Assembly (NCBI RefSeq): GCF_045679555.1
Contig: NC_092092.1
Span: 10,478,690 to 10,542,689 of the forward strand
DNA: 64,000 nt
Source of the DNA: Salvelinus alpinus
Lineage: Eukaryota > Chordata > Actinopteri > Salmoniformes > Salmonidae
Direction: 5' to 3'
Position numbers and translations under genes: made by a program. The stretch's first letter is position 1. Each line of letters begins with the position of its first letter. Under the pieces are notes generated by a model that was not told where the DNA came from, searched no databases, and saw nothing but the letters and a program-made list of their open reading frames with translations. This document shows, piece by piece, positions 21,413 through 32,430 of the stretch.

Positions 21413-24099
21413 TTCTCTTGTAGAATGTTCACTGAACATAGACTAATTAACATTATACACTAGTACTAAATGAACCACTGGACTGTCTGTCTGGACTCTG
21501 ATGAAAATAGTGCTGACTTACCTCAGGCAGAGCAACAATAGCAGCAGCACACTGCTTGGCTTGTTTCAGATGGGCTCAGACTGACTCAGTAACTCCAGAT
21601 CTTGCCTGGCTGGGTTGGGGTCTGTTGGGTGTGCTGCATTGGGCCTTGGTACTGAGGGAGCCTCATCCCTCTGCAGTCAGTCACAGGCAGAGAAGAGGGA
21701 ATGTCGCCCAGTGGAACAACTCGGAGCACATAGTACACATACGGGCAGCAGATGAGAGGGGTCGATGAGGGCGGAGGAGGAGTCTCCTGTTTGAGGAGGG
21801 GCAGGAATGGTTCTGCTGATGGGGAGGAACAAGCCTACACAGGCCGGCCAATCCCTGGCCTCGTGTAGCAAATGGCATGCAAGACATTCAGGAAGTGGTT
21901 TAAGTGAGTGACACCAAAGATGGTGGATGAATTAAGATGTCCCACTCAGGCCGTTTACCATTAAAAAAGATCAGTTCCGGTCTGCTTAACGGGGTGGCTG
22001 TATATGAATCAGAAAACATTTGGGAGTAGGATGTCTCGCTTCCTCTTCCGTCTCTGGTGACACCTCTGTTTGTATGAATGCATTACTAGCAAAATGCATG
22101 GAATACATAGATTAAGATATATCAAGATGATCTGATCACCCAAGATGTATTTCGGTGATCATTCACAGTGACAAAAATGTATCACATATTAATGTGGATA
22201 TTACTTTCCAATGACCATTCATTATTTAGTAATTAGTGATATATTTGTAGTATTTAGAATGACATACAACATAACAAACTGCTGTTTTATGTTCAAATGG
22301 TAATCCAACTGTCCGATCAGTAAAGATGTAATGTTTAATTGTCAGTCATCTCGGGTAATCCAGAACTAAAATATCACGTAATCAGTCAAATGTGTAGTCT
22401 GACCACGAGAGATACAATTTTCCAATATGATGTTCTATATTCTACCCAGAAGATGGCAGTATCTCCCAAGGCAAGAGTCATGGTACCAGCTCCCTCCATT
22501 AGATTGAGAATCTGTTCAATTTGGATTCATAAAAGGAATGGACAGATCGTATTGTAACTTTTGACCATGCGGCCAAACAGGAATGGTGGAAAGAAAACAC
22601 AATTATTTGTGGTTCCTATTCAAAGAAATCTGCCAGGCACCAACATGATGTCACTCATTCCAACCGTTGCTCCATTCATAAACCACAGTGTTTGAAACAT
22701 GTATTTAGTTTTAGTGCCTCAAGTAACTATCATTCTGTATATTTGATCATCAACATAACACTAGTAGCCGTTTGGCCAGGGTGGTGGCTGGTGGGTAATT
22801 GATATAAAGACTTTCCATACTTAAGTGATCAATAAAACCCTGTGTGTCGTGACAGTTACCTGTCAACAAGTCAATAAAGGCTATGGAGCAGGTCAGCAGC
22901 AGGTCATTACCAGGAAGGCAGGGAGCCTCCCTCTGAGGAGAAAGATAAAGCAATCACCATGATCAGGACGGAGGAGTTAGCAAAACCGATTGAGAATCTC
23001 CCCATGATCAGGGAAGGAAATCAGGTAACTGTCACAACACACAGGGCTCTTTAATGGTTGAAAAGTCTCTGAATTGTATAATAAGAAAAATGAGAGCAAT
23101 TCAGAGACATTTCAACCGTTGCCGTTGCCCAGAAGCCTGGTAATTGGAATGAGGTACTGTATATATGCCACTGCTAATCGTACTAATACATAATTCATGA
23201 ACAAAGTATTCACATTTTTGATGCAAAAGAAACAAAGTGCTCAAAGCCTTTCTGCAGCAATACCATTGATGGTCATATATGGTATTGTTTTTATAGGCTT
23301 GAGGGCAACTCATACAAAAGTATGCCATTGTTGAGTCCCAGTGGGAGGATATTTAGTAGTATTTCACCACACACCAAGACATATGAGGAGAAAGATCATC
23401 TTTAACTACCTGTTTGAGTATTTCAACGTAACCTACTGTCTCTTATTTTATACCTACATCTCACAGCTGGCTGTACCCAGAGGTATCGCAGGCTCTATCT
23501 TTACCTTGGCCACAAATGCACTGTCGCAAATTAATGGAGAGGGCAAGTCCAGTAATCTATTAGCACCAAAAAGGCCTCTGAGTGGTATTCTATTGCTGGG
23601 ACCTGTTGAAAAATCGAGGAATCTTCTAGCAAACATCTGTTCTGCCGGCCAGTCAGTGTACTGAACAGTGTATACTGATCAATCAATATACTGCACTATA
23701 TAAGCATGGGATGTCTCCCTATAGACACAGTCAACCGTGTGTAACTCTTAGGGTGTGAACAAAGAGTCAAAAAAAGCTCAAGTCAGGGTTAATGCCTTTT
23801 TGTAGCCCTTCAATTGCACAAAATCATATTTGATTGAGTTTGAAGTGGTCTCTGGTTGATTGCCTCACAATCGTTAACAACTTTCCAACAACTGGCTTTT
23901 GGTAAGATAAAAATAGCATTGATCTTACAAAAAAGGTCATCCATCAGTGTAACAACTCAGCAATGTATTTGTGTCTCTATATTTGTCTTCCCCTGAGAGG
24001 AAGGCTGTTAATAAGACACTTTTCTATCTTGTTGTGAAGTGAAGGGGCATCACAGACATGTGTACGTCTTGGAGATGCTAATTTGTGCATGTCAATAAC
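21413..24099. other. No confident gene
   Basis: Mostly unique-looking sequence. Exon-like fragments at 22,750-22,953 (minus) and a 107-codon plus frame at 23,341-23,664 lack supporting splice context or recognisable family motifs. Confidence 0.4.
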
Positions 24100-24691
24100 C
24101 AGTTGTGGAAAAAGTACACAATTGCTATACTTGTGTAAAAGTAAAGATACCTTAATTGAAAATGACTCAAGTAAAAGTAAAAGTCACCCAGTAAAACACT
24201 ACTGGAGTAAAAGTCTAAGAGCATTTGGTTTTAAATATACATAAGTATAAAAAATATAATGTAATTGCTCAAATACACTTAAGTATCAAAAGTAAAAGTA
24301 TAAATAATTTCAAATTCCTTATCTTAAGCAAACCAGACAGCACCATTTTCTTATTCTTAAGCCAGGGGCACACTCCAAAAAGTCCTAATTTACAAACTAA
24401 GCATATGTGTTTAGTGAGTCCGCCAGATCAGCGGCAGTAGGGATGACCAGGGATGTTCTCTTGATAAGTGTGTGAATTGGACCAATTTCCTGTCCTTCTA
24501 AGCATTCAAAATAGAATGAGTACTTTTGGGTGTCAGGGAAAATGTATGGGGTAAAAAGTACACTATGTTCTTTATGAATGTAGAAGTAAAAGTTGTCAAA
24601 AATATAAATAGTAAAGTAAAGTACAGATACCCCCAAAAACTACTTAAGTAGTACTTTAAAGTATTTTTACTGAAGTACTTTACACCAAGGT
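24100..24691. mobile_element. Non-autonomous DNA element (MITE-like), copy 2
   Basis: The ends are 'ttgtggaaaaagtacacaat' on the left and 'ttttactgaagtactttaca' on the right. It carries the same internal blocks as the copy at 748-1,219, in the opposite orientation. The terminal 'agtacttaagta'-type motifs are inverted. No coding frame. Confidence 0.55.
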
Positions 24692-25202
24692 CAATAACTA
24701 TGTGCATGTATGGCATTGCTCAGACAGGGACACAAAAGAAGACTGGTGGCTGGTATGACGCATTAGGTCCCAATTGGTTTAGTCATTATATTTCTGGGCA
24801 CGCTCCATTGTCTCTAAATATGGAAATGTCACTGAGTGCAGTAATTGGTCTTTAGATAGACAGATTTGGTGTGCATATTCAAGTGGCAATACAGTGTGAA
24901 AGGAAAACAAAATGTCCCTTCTATCAGACATGATTATCTGTGTAAGACGTCAATACTGTAGAAAAATAGGCTCATATTTGTGATTGTGGTGATGCATTAT
25001 ATTCACATTTTTAGACATTAAACTGGTAATCCTCCCTCTCTCTGGGGTTTGTCTTAAAGTTGTGCTTTACGGAGAGTTAGACAATGCTAGTATAACAGTA
25101 TCCATAGAGCCCTTTATAAGATGATTATTTAAACAAATACTGTTGATTCTGCTGATGTTTAACATTATTTCAGCTAAGAAGGCACCAGACAGATGCCAAC
25201 TT
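24692..25202. other. No recognised feature
   Basis: AT-rich DNA between two elements; no frame, repeat family or signal recognised. Confidence 0.4.
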
Positions 25203-26206
25203 GGGTATCATAAGTATTCAACCACCTTGTATTTTTTCCCACATTGCGTTATTGTGATTTTTTTTTGTTCATATACACAAAATAGTCGATAATGTCAAAG
25301 TGTAAAGCAAATTCAACTTTTTTCTTGTATTTTTTTTAGAAATTAATAAAAATGTAATATCTCAATTATAGTATTTTTATTTAGGCAACCTAAATTAGTT
25401 CAGGAGGAACATTTGGCTTTACAAATTACATAATAAGTTACATAGGCTCATTCTGTGTGAAATAATAGGGGTTGACATGATTTTTTTAAATGACTACTCC
25501 TTCCTCGATCCCCCATGCACACAACATCTGTAGGGTCCCTCAGTCAACTATTGAATTTCAAGAACAGATACCACTACAAAGACCAGGGAACTTTGCGAAA
25601 GCCTCATAAAGAAAGGCAGTGATTGGTAGATGGGTAACAATAACAAATCCGATATTGAATACCTATTTAAGCATGGTCAAGTTAATAATGATGCTGTGGA
25701 TGATGTATTAAACCACCCAGACACAAAGTTGTCCTTCTGAACTGAGCTGCAGGATAGGAAGGAAACTGCTCAGGGATGTCACCATGAGGCCATTGGTGAT
25801 TTAAAAAAACAGCTACAGAGTCCAATGGCTGTGATGGGAGAAAACTGAGGATGGATCAACAACATGGTAGTGACCTAATTGACGGAGTGAAAATCATCAA
25901 AATATATAGAATCTAAATATTCCAAAACATGCATCCTGTATGCAACAATGCACTTAAGTGATACTACAAAAAACATGGCAAAGGAATACACTTTTTGGCC
26001 TAAATGCAAAGCCTTATGTTTGGGGCAAATCCAACACATCACATCATTGAGTAACAGCCTCCTTATTTCCAAGCATGGTGTTGGCTGCATCATGGTATGG
26101 GTATGGTTGACATCAGCAAAGACTGGGGAGTTTTTCAGGATAAAAATAAACGGGATGGAGCCAAGCACAGGCAAAATCTTAGAGGAAAACCTGCTTCAGT
26201 CTGTTT

Positions 26207-27100
26207 TATCTCAATCTCTTCATTCAGACTCAATCATGGACACTCTTACTGACAGTTGCGGCTGCTTTGCGTGATGTATTGTTGTCTCTACCTTCTTGCC
26301 CTTCATGCTTTTGTCTGTGCCCAATAATGTTTGTACCACATTTTGTGCTGCTGCCATGTTGTGTTGCTTCCATGTTGTTGTCATGTTGTGTTGCTACCAT
26401 GCTGTCTTGTCATGTGTTGCTGCCTTGCTATGTTGTTGTCTAAGGTCTATCTTTATGTAGTGTTGTGTTGTCTCTCTTGTCGTGATGTGTGTTTTTTTAT
26501 TTTTTATTTAATTTTTTATTTTACCCCCTTTTCTCCCCAATTTTCGTGGTATCCAATCGCTAGTAATTAATATCTTGTCTCATCGCTACAACTCCCGTAC
26601 GGGCTCGGGAGAGACTAAGGTCGAAAGCCATGCGTCCTCCGAAGCACAACCCAACCAAGCCGCACTGCTTCTTAACACAGCGCGCCTCCTGCACCTGGCC
26701 CCCTCGGTTAGCGCGCACTGCGCCCGGCCCGCCACAGGAGTCGCTGGAGCGCGATGAGACAAGGATATCCCTACCGGCCAAACCCTCCCTAACCCGGACG
26801 ACGCTAGGCCAATTGTGCGTCGCCCCACGGACCTCCCGGTCACGGCCGGCTGCGACAGAGCCTGGGCGCGAACCGAGAGACTCTGGTGGCGCAGCTAGTG
26901 CTGCGATGCAGTGCCCTAGACCACTGCGCCACCCGGGAGGCTGTGATGTGTGTTTTGTCCAGTATTTTTTTTTTTTTTTTTTTTTTTTAATCCCAGGAGG
27001 CCTTTTGCCTTTTGGTAGGTCGTCATTGTAAATAAAAAATTGTTCTTAACTGACTTGCCTAGTTAAATAAAGGTTAAATAAAAAAATCTATATAAAAAAA
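26207..27100 (+). mobile_element. Repeat with a 'ttgcctagttaaataaaggt' tail, inserted in Tc1
   Basis: The interior is rich in 'tgttgtcatgttgtgttgct' type sequence. The 3' end, 'aggccttttgccttttggta' then 'ttaactgacttgcctagtta', ends in an A-rich tail. The same unit occurs in reverse at 62,432-62,650. It is itself split by a SINE (26,496-26,942). Confidence 0.55.
26496..26942 (-). mobile_element. tRNA-derived SINE with a 14-bp target duplication
   Basis: On the minus strand the head reads 'cccgggtggcgcagtggtct' with a B-box-like 'ggttcgcgcc', as in SmaI/SlmI-type salmonid SINEs. A long GC-rich body and an AT-rich 3' end follow. The duplication gtgatgtgtgtttt is perfect at 26,482-26,495 and 26,943-26,956. 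The boundaries are therefore firm. Confidence 0.85.
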
Positions 27101-28057
27101 CTCCAGACACTGGGAGGAATTCACCTTTCAGCAGGACACTAACCTACAACACAAGGCCAAATATACAGTGCAGTCGGAAAGTATTCAGACCCCTAGACTT
27201 TTCCCACATTTTGTTACGTTACAGCCTTATTCTAAAATTGATTAAAAATAAATGTCCTCATCAATCTACACACAAGTCCCCATAATGACAAAGTGAATTA
27301 TTTGGGAAAACTTTAGCAATTTTAGACTTTGCTATTAGACTCGAAATTGAGCTCAGGTGCATCCTGTTTCCATTGATCATCCTTAAGATGTTTCTGCAAC
27401 TTGACTGGAGTCCACGTGTGGTAAATTCAATTGATTGGATATGATTTGGAAACGCACCCACCTGTCTATATAAGGTCCCACAGTTGAGAGTGCATGTCAG
27501 AGCAAAAACCAAGTCATGAGGTGAAAGGAATTATCCGTTGAGCTCCGAGACAGGATTGTGTCGAGGCACAGATCTGGAGAAGGGTACCTTAAAAAGGTCT
27601 GCAGCATTGAAGGTCCTCAAGAACACAGTGGCCTCCATCATTCTTAAATGGAAGAAGTTTGGAACCACCAAGACTCTTCCTAGAGCTGGCCGTCCGGCCA
27701 AATCGGCCAATCGGAACGGCCTTGGTCAGGGAGGTGACCAAGAACCCGGTGGTCACTCTGACAGAGCTCCAGTTCCTCCGTGGAGATGGGAGAACCAGAG
27801 GGACAACCATCTCTGCAGCCCTCCACCAATCAGGCCTTTACAGTGTAGTTGCCCAACAGAAGCCACTCCTCAGTAAATGGCACATTACAGCCCGCTTGGA
27901 GTTTGCCAAAAGGCACCTAAAGGACTCTCTTGAGAAACAAGATTCTCTGGTCTGATGAAACCAAGATTGAATTCTTTGGCCTGAATGCCAAGCGTCACGT
28001 CTGGAGGAAACCTGGTACCATCCCTATGGTGAAGCATGATGGTGGCAGCATCATGAT

Positions 28058-28238
28058 GGGCGGCAGGTAGCCTAGTTGTTAGAGCATTGGGCCAGTAACT
28101 GAAAGGTTGCTAGATCGAATCCCCGAGCTGACAAGGTAAAAATCTGTCGTTCTGCCCCTGAACAAGGCAGTTAACCCACTGCCGTCATTCTAAATAAGAA
28201 TTTGTTCTTAACTTTCTTATTTAACCTTAATGGGAATG
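28058..28238 (+). mobile_element. HpaI-type SINE
   Basis: The head is 'gggcggcaggtagcctagtt', the B-box region 'gatcgaatccccgagctgac', and the body has 'caaggcagttaacccactgc' with the diagnostic GTTAAC site. The tail 'aagaatttgttcttaac' is slightly degraded. It lies inside the Tc1 transposase sequence. Confidence 0.8.
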
Positions 28239-28527
28239 GGGATGCTTTTCAGCGGCAGGGACTGGGAGACTAGTCAGGATCGAGGGAAAGATGAACGGAG
28301 AAAAGAAAGATCCTTGATGAAAACCTGCTCAGGACCTCAGACTAGGGTGAAGGTTCACCTTCCAACAGGGCAATGACCCTAAGCACACAGCCTTAGACAT
28401 TAAATTATGTGAAATAATAGGGGTTGACAAGTCTCTGAATGTCCTTGAGTGGCCCAGCCAGAGCCCGGGGCTTGAAACCGATTGAACTGGAGAGACCTGA
28501 AAATAGCTGCGCAGCGATGCTCCCCAT

Positions 28528-28621
28528 TTGTATTTGTATTTATTATGGATCCCCATTAGCTGCTGCCAAAGCACATAGCTACAGTACTAAATCCATGTGT
28601 ATGTATAGTGCGTATGTTATC

Positions 28622-28659
<38 letters not shown>

Positions 28660-30350
28660 GCATGTGTCTGTGCCAATGTTTGTGTTGCTTCACAGTCCCT
28701 CTGTTCCATCAGGTGTTTTTATCTGTTTTTTAAATCTAATTTTACTGCTTGCATCAGTTACTTGATGTGGAATAGGGTTGGCTCTATGTAGTACTGTGTG
28801 CCTCCCATAGTCTGTTCTGGACTTGGGGAGTGTGAAGAGACCTCTTGTGGCATGTCTTGTGGGGTATGCATGGGTGTCCGAGCTGTGTGCCAGTAGTTTA
28901 GACAGACAGCTAGGTGCATTCAACATGTCAATACCTCTCATAAATAAAAGTAGTGATGAAGTCAATCTCTCTTCCACTTTCAGCCAGGAGAGATTGACAT
29001 GTATATTATTAATATTAGCTCTCTGTGTACATCCAAGGGCCAGCTGTGAGCCAATTGCAATTTTCCTAAGTCCTTTTATGTGGCACCTGACCACACGACT
29101 GAACAGTAGTCAAGGTGCGACAAAACTAGGGCCTGTAGGACCTGCCTTGTTGATAGTATTGTTAAGAAGGCAGAGCATCACTTTATTATAGACAGACTTC
29201 TCCCCATCTTAGCTACTACTGCATCAATATGTTTTGATCATGACAGTTTACAATCCAGGGTTACTCCAAACAGTTTAACTTGCTCAATTTCCACATTATT
29301 TATTACAAGATGTAGTTGAGGTTTAGGGTTTAGTGAGTGTTTTGTTCCAAAGACAATGCTTTTAGTTTTAGAAATATTTAGGGCTAACTTATTACTTGCC
29401 ACCCACTCTGAAACTAACTGCAGCTCTTTGTTGAGTGTTGCAGTCATTTCAGTAGCTGTAGTAGCTGACGTGTATAGTGTTGAGTCATCCGCATACATAG
29501 ACACTCTGGCTTCACTCAAAGTCAGTGGCATGTCATTAGTAAAAATTGAAAAAAGCAACGGGCCTAAACAGCTACCCTGGGGAATTCCTGATTCTAACTT
29601 GATTATATTTGAGAGGCTTCCATTAAAGAACACCCTATGTGTTCTGTTAGACAAGTAACTCTTTATCCACATTATAGCAGGGGGTGTAAAGCCATAACAC
29701 ATACATTTTTCCAGCAGCAGACTATGATCGATAATGTCAAAAGCTGCACTGAAGTCTAACAAGACAGCCCCCACATCCATTTTATCATCAATTTCTCTCA
29801 GCCAATCATCAGTCATTTGTGTAAGTGCTGTGCTTGTTTAGTGTCCTTTCCTATAAGTGTGCTGAAATTCTGTTGTCAATTTGTTTACTGTGAAATATCA
29901 TTGTATCTGGTCAAACATCATTTTTTCCAGAAGTTTACTAAGGGTTGGTAACAGGCTGATTGGTTGGCTATTTGAGCCAGTAAAGGGGGCTTTACTATTC
30001 TTGGGTAGTGGAATGACTTTAGCTTCCCTCCAGGTCTGAGGGCACACGCTCTCTAGTAGGCTTAAATTGAAGATGTGACAAATAGGAGTGGCAATATTGT
30101 CTGCTATTATCCTCAGTAATTTTCCATCCAGATTGTCAGACCTCGGTGGCTTGTCATTGTTGATAGACAACAATACTTTTTTCACCTTTTCCACACTGAC
30201 TTTACGGAATTCAAAAGTACAATTCTTGTCTTTCATAATTTGGTCCGATATATTTGGATGTGTAGTGTCAGCGTTTGTGGCTGGCATGTCATCCCTAAGT
30301 TTGCTTATCTTGCTAATGAAAAAGTAATTAAAGTAGTTGTCAATATCATT
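28528..30350 (-). mobile_element. 5'-truncated LINE inserted in Tc1
   Basis: A minus-strand LINE whose 3' end ('tatttgtatttattatggat') lies at 28,528 and whose truncated 5' end abuts Tc1 sequence 'caacctgacagagcttgaga' at 30,351. A (GT)n run sits at about 28,622-28,648. The clade is not certain; it resembles Rex1/CR1-like teleost LINEs and differs clearly from the L2 copy at 15,157. Confidence 0.75.
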
Positions 30351-30353
30351 CAA
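29238..30353 (-). pseudogene. LINE reverse transcriptase, two broken frames
   Basis: The upstream frame (29,898-30,353) carries the RT fingers region, ending ISLLPTLSKLLEKMMFDQI. The downstream frame (29,238-29,816) carries LLDFSAAFDIIDHSLLLEK, SGIPQGSCLGPLLFSIF and the catalytic SMYADDSTLYTS. The two are separated by a disabled stretch at 29,817-29,897. The endonuclease domain is absent because of truncation. Confidence 0.85.
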
Positions 30354-30870
30354 CCTGACAGAGCTTGAGAGGATCTGCAGATCTGCAGAGAAGAATAAGA
30401 GAAACTCCCCAAATACAGGTGTGCCAAGCTTGTAGCGTCATACCCAAGAAGACTCGAGGCTGTAATCGCTGCCTAAGGTGCTTCAACAAAGTACTGAGTA
30501 AAGGGTCTGAATACTTATGTAAATGTGATATTTCCATTTTTGTTATTGTAATAAATTTGCAAACATTTCTAAAAATCTGTTTTTGCTTTGTCATTATGAG
30601 GTATTGTGAGTAGATTGATGAGGGGGAAAAAATATTTTATCCATTTTAGAATAAGGCTGTAATGTAACAAAATGTGAAAAGTTAAGGGGTCTGAATACTT
30701 TCCGAATGCACTCTAGGTACCGGAGTGGTTTATACCTGACGTGGTCCAAAATCTATAAGTGGTACCATATCACCGTATTAAACAACATGATCAAATAAAC
30801 AATTTATAAGTATATTAACAAATACTCTATTGTCAGATAACATTTTGCATGCCTTTCATTCACATATACA

Positions 30871-31233
30871 GTACTCCACAATCACCCAACCTCAACCCAA
30901 TTGAGATGGTTTGGGATGAGTTGGAACGCAGAGTAAAGGAAAAGCAGCCAACAAGTGTTCAGCATATGTGGGAAATCCTTCAAGACTGTTGGAAAAGCAT
31001 TCCAGGTGAAGCTGGTTGAGAGAATGCCAAGAGTGTGCAAAGCTGTCATCAAGGCAAAGGGTGGCTACTTTGAAGAATCTCAAATATATTTTAAATTGTT
31101 GAACACTTTTTTTGGTTACTACATGGTTACTCCGTATGCGTTATTTCATAGTTTTGATGTCTTCACTATTATTCTACAATGTAGAAAAACCCTTGAATGA
31201 GTAGGTGTGTCCAAACTTTTGACTGGTACTGTA
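30871..31233 (+). mobile_element. Tc1-like fragment (3' part)
   Basis: It begins within the transposase, 'caacccaattgagatggttt', and ends with the terminal repeat 'gagtaggtgtgtccaaactt', as in the fuller copy at 39,007-40,517 read on the other strand. Confidence 0.75.
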
Positions 31234-31249
31234 TTTACAGAGAATACAT

Positions 31250-31625
31250 TAACATTTCAGTAATTTAGCAGACGGTGTTATTCATAGCGACATACAATGC
31301 ATTCATCTTCAGTACTGTAGCTAGGTGAGACAATCACAAATCACAGGACGGACAAGAGACCAGAGGTGACAAAACGGATTGCTCAGGTTGGGGTGTAGGT
31401 TTTGAGCATAGCCTGAAGGTACGGAGGGTCTGCTCCGTAGGCAAGCACCATGGTCTTGTAGTGGATGCAAGATTTGACTGGAAGCCAGCAGTGTGCGAAC
31501 AACCAGGGTGTCATGGGAGAGTTTGGGAAGGTTGAGCACCAAGCGGGCGGCGGCGTTCTGGGTGACTTGCAGGGGTTTGATGGCACAAGCGGGGTGCCCA
31601 GCCAACAGAGAGTTGCAAAGTAAAA
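31250..31625 (-). mobile_element. L2-like LINE fragment
   Basis: The minus strand encodes a degraded L2 C-terminal piece ([17 protein letters not shown], then [16 protein letters not shown]), matching the frame at about 15,990-16,090. The 'agtaatttagcagacg' tail lies at about 31,258. The frame is broken. Confidence 0.8.
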
Positions 31626-31965
31626 AAAAACATTGGTTCCTATAAGTTAGAACAACTAACACCATTTATTGATGGGTGACAGTTGATGTTCTGGTTGTGG
31701 GGGGATAAGAGATGCATTACCCAACACAATCATCAACCAAAGGTGGTTATCTAAGTCTTGTTAGGTTTTCAAGGACATTTTAGTCTCTACTGTTGTCTGT
31801 CGCTGTTTTATCAAACAGCAAAATGCAGACCCTCGATTCTAATTTAACCACACTTGTCATGCCTCTTAATCTCCCAGTTCAAACAGTATGGGCCATGACA
31901 ATCAAATGTGAAGCAGACAGAAGGCGCGTCTCTCGGTCCTTGGCATCTCGGGGTGACATTGGGAC

Positions 31966-32430
31966 TGTAACGGTTTTCCTCCTCCTCTTCATCCGAAGAG
32001 GAGGAGCAGGGATTGAACCAAGGCGCAGCGTAGTGAAATGACATACTTTATTAACGAAAACACGAACTTGACTAAACTAACAAAAACAACAAACGGTGTA
32101 GACAGACCTAGACGACGAACTCACATAAAACAAGAAGAACGCACGAATAGGACATATAGACTACACAAACCGAACAAACCGTACACAGTCCCGTATGGTG
32201 CAAACAATTACACAGACACGGAAGACAATCACCCACAACGAACACTGTGACAACGCCTACCTAAATATGACTCTTAATTAGAGGAACGCCAAACACCTGC
32301 CTCTAATTAAGAGCCATACCAGGCAACCCAAAAACCAACACAGAAACAGAAAACATAGAATGCCCACCCAACCTCACGTCCTGACCAACTAACACACATA
32401 AACTAACAGAAATAGGTCAGGAACGTGACA
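31966..32430 (-). repeat. 3' LTR of the retroelement
   Basis: It contains the polyadenylation-type hexamer AATAAA (complement at 32,047-32,052) and two inverted 'taattagaggcaggtgttt'-type blocks near 32,275-32,310. It repeats the sequence at 34,724-35,188 with a constant offset of 2,758 bp. Confidence 0.93.

Larger units (their letters stand above)
25203..27163 (+). mobile_element. Tc1-like element carrying a large insert
   Basis: The left part (25,203 to about 26,206) starts 'atcataagtattcaaccacc' and carries shreds such as VGCIMVWVWLTSAKTGEFFR. The right part resumes at about 27,100 with 'ccagacactgggaggaattc'. The copy at 50,505-50,965 shows these two parts contiguous, which defines the insert at about 26,207-27,100. 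The element abuts another Tc1 at 27,164. Confidence 0.65.
27164..30715 (+). mobile_element. Tc1/mariner element split by a SINE and a LINE
   Basis: It begins 'tacagtgcagtcggaaagta' and ends 'ctgaatactttccgaatgca'. The transposase is spread over fragments with frameshifts, for example the [20 protein letters not shown] region at about 27,625. It is the same family as 12,058-17,135 and 57,953-59,838. Inserts: SINE at about 28,058-28,238 and LINE at about 28,528-30,350. Confidence 0.8.

Noticed and set aside
22750-22953. Minus-strand frame with CSIAFIDLLTG before a GTAACT donor
   Set aside because: An isolated short segment with a weak donor and no partner exon.
23341-23664. 107-codon plus-strand frame
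   Set aside because: No family motif, no splice context, and an overlapping open frame on the other strand.
26575-27031. GC-rich frames around 26.6-26.9 kb
   Set aside because: They are the body of a tRNA-derived SINE.
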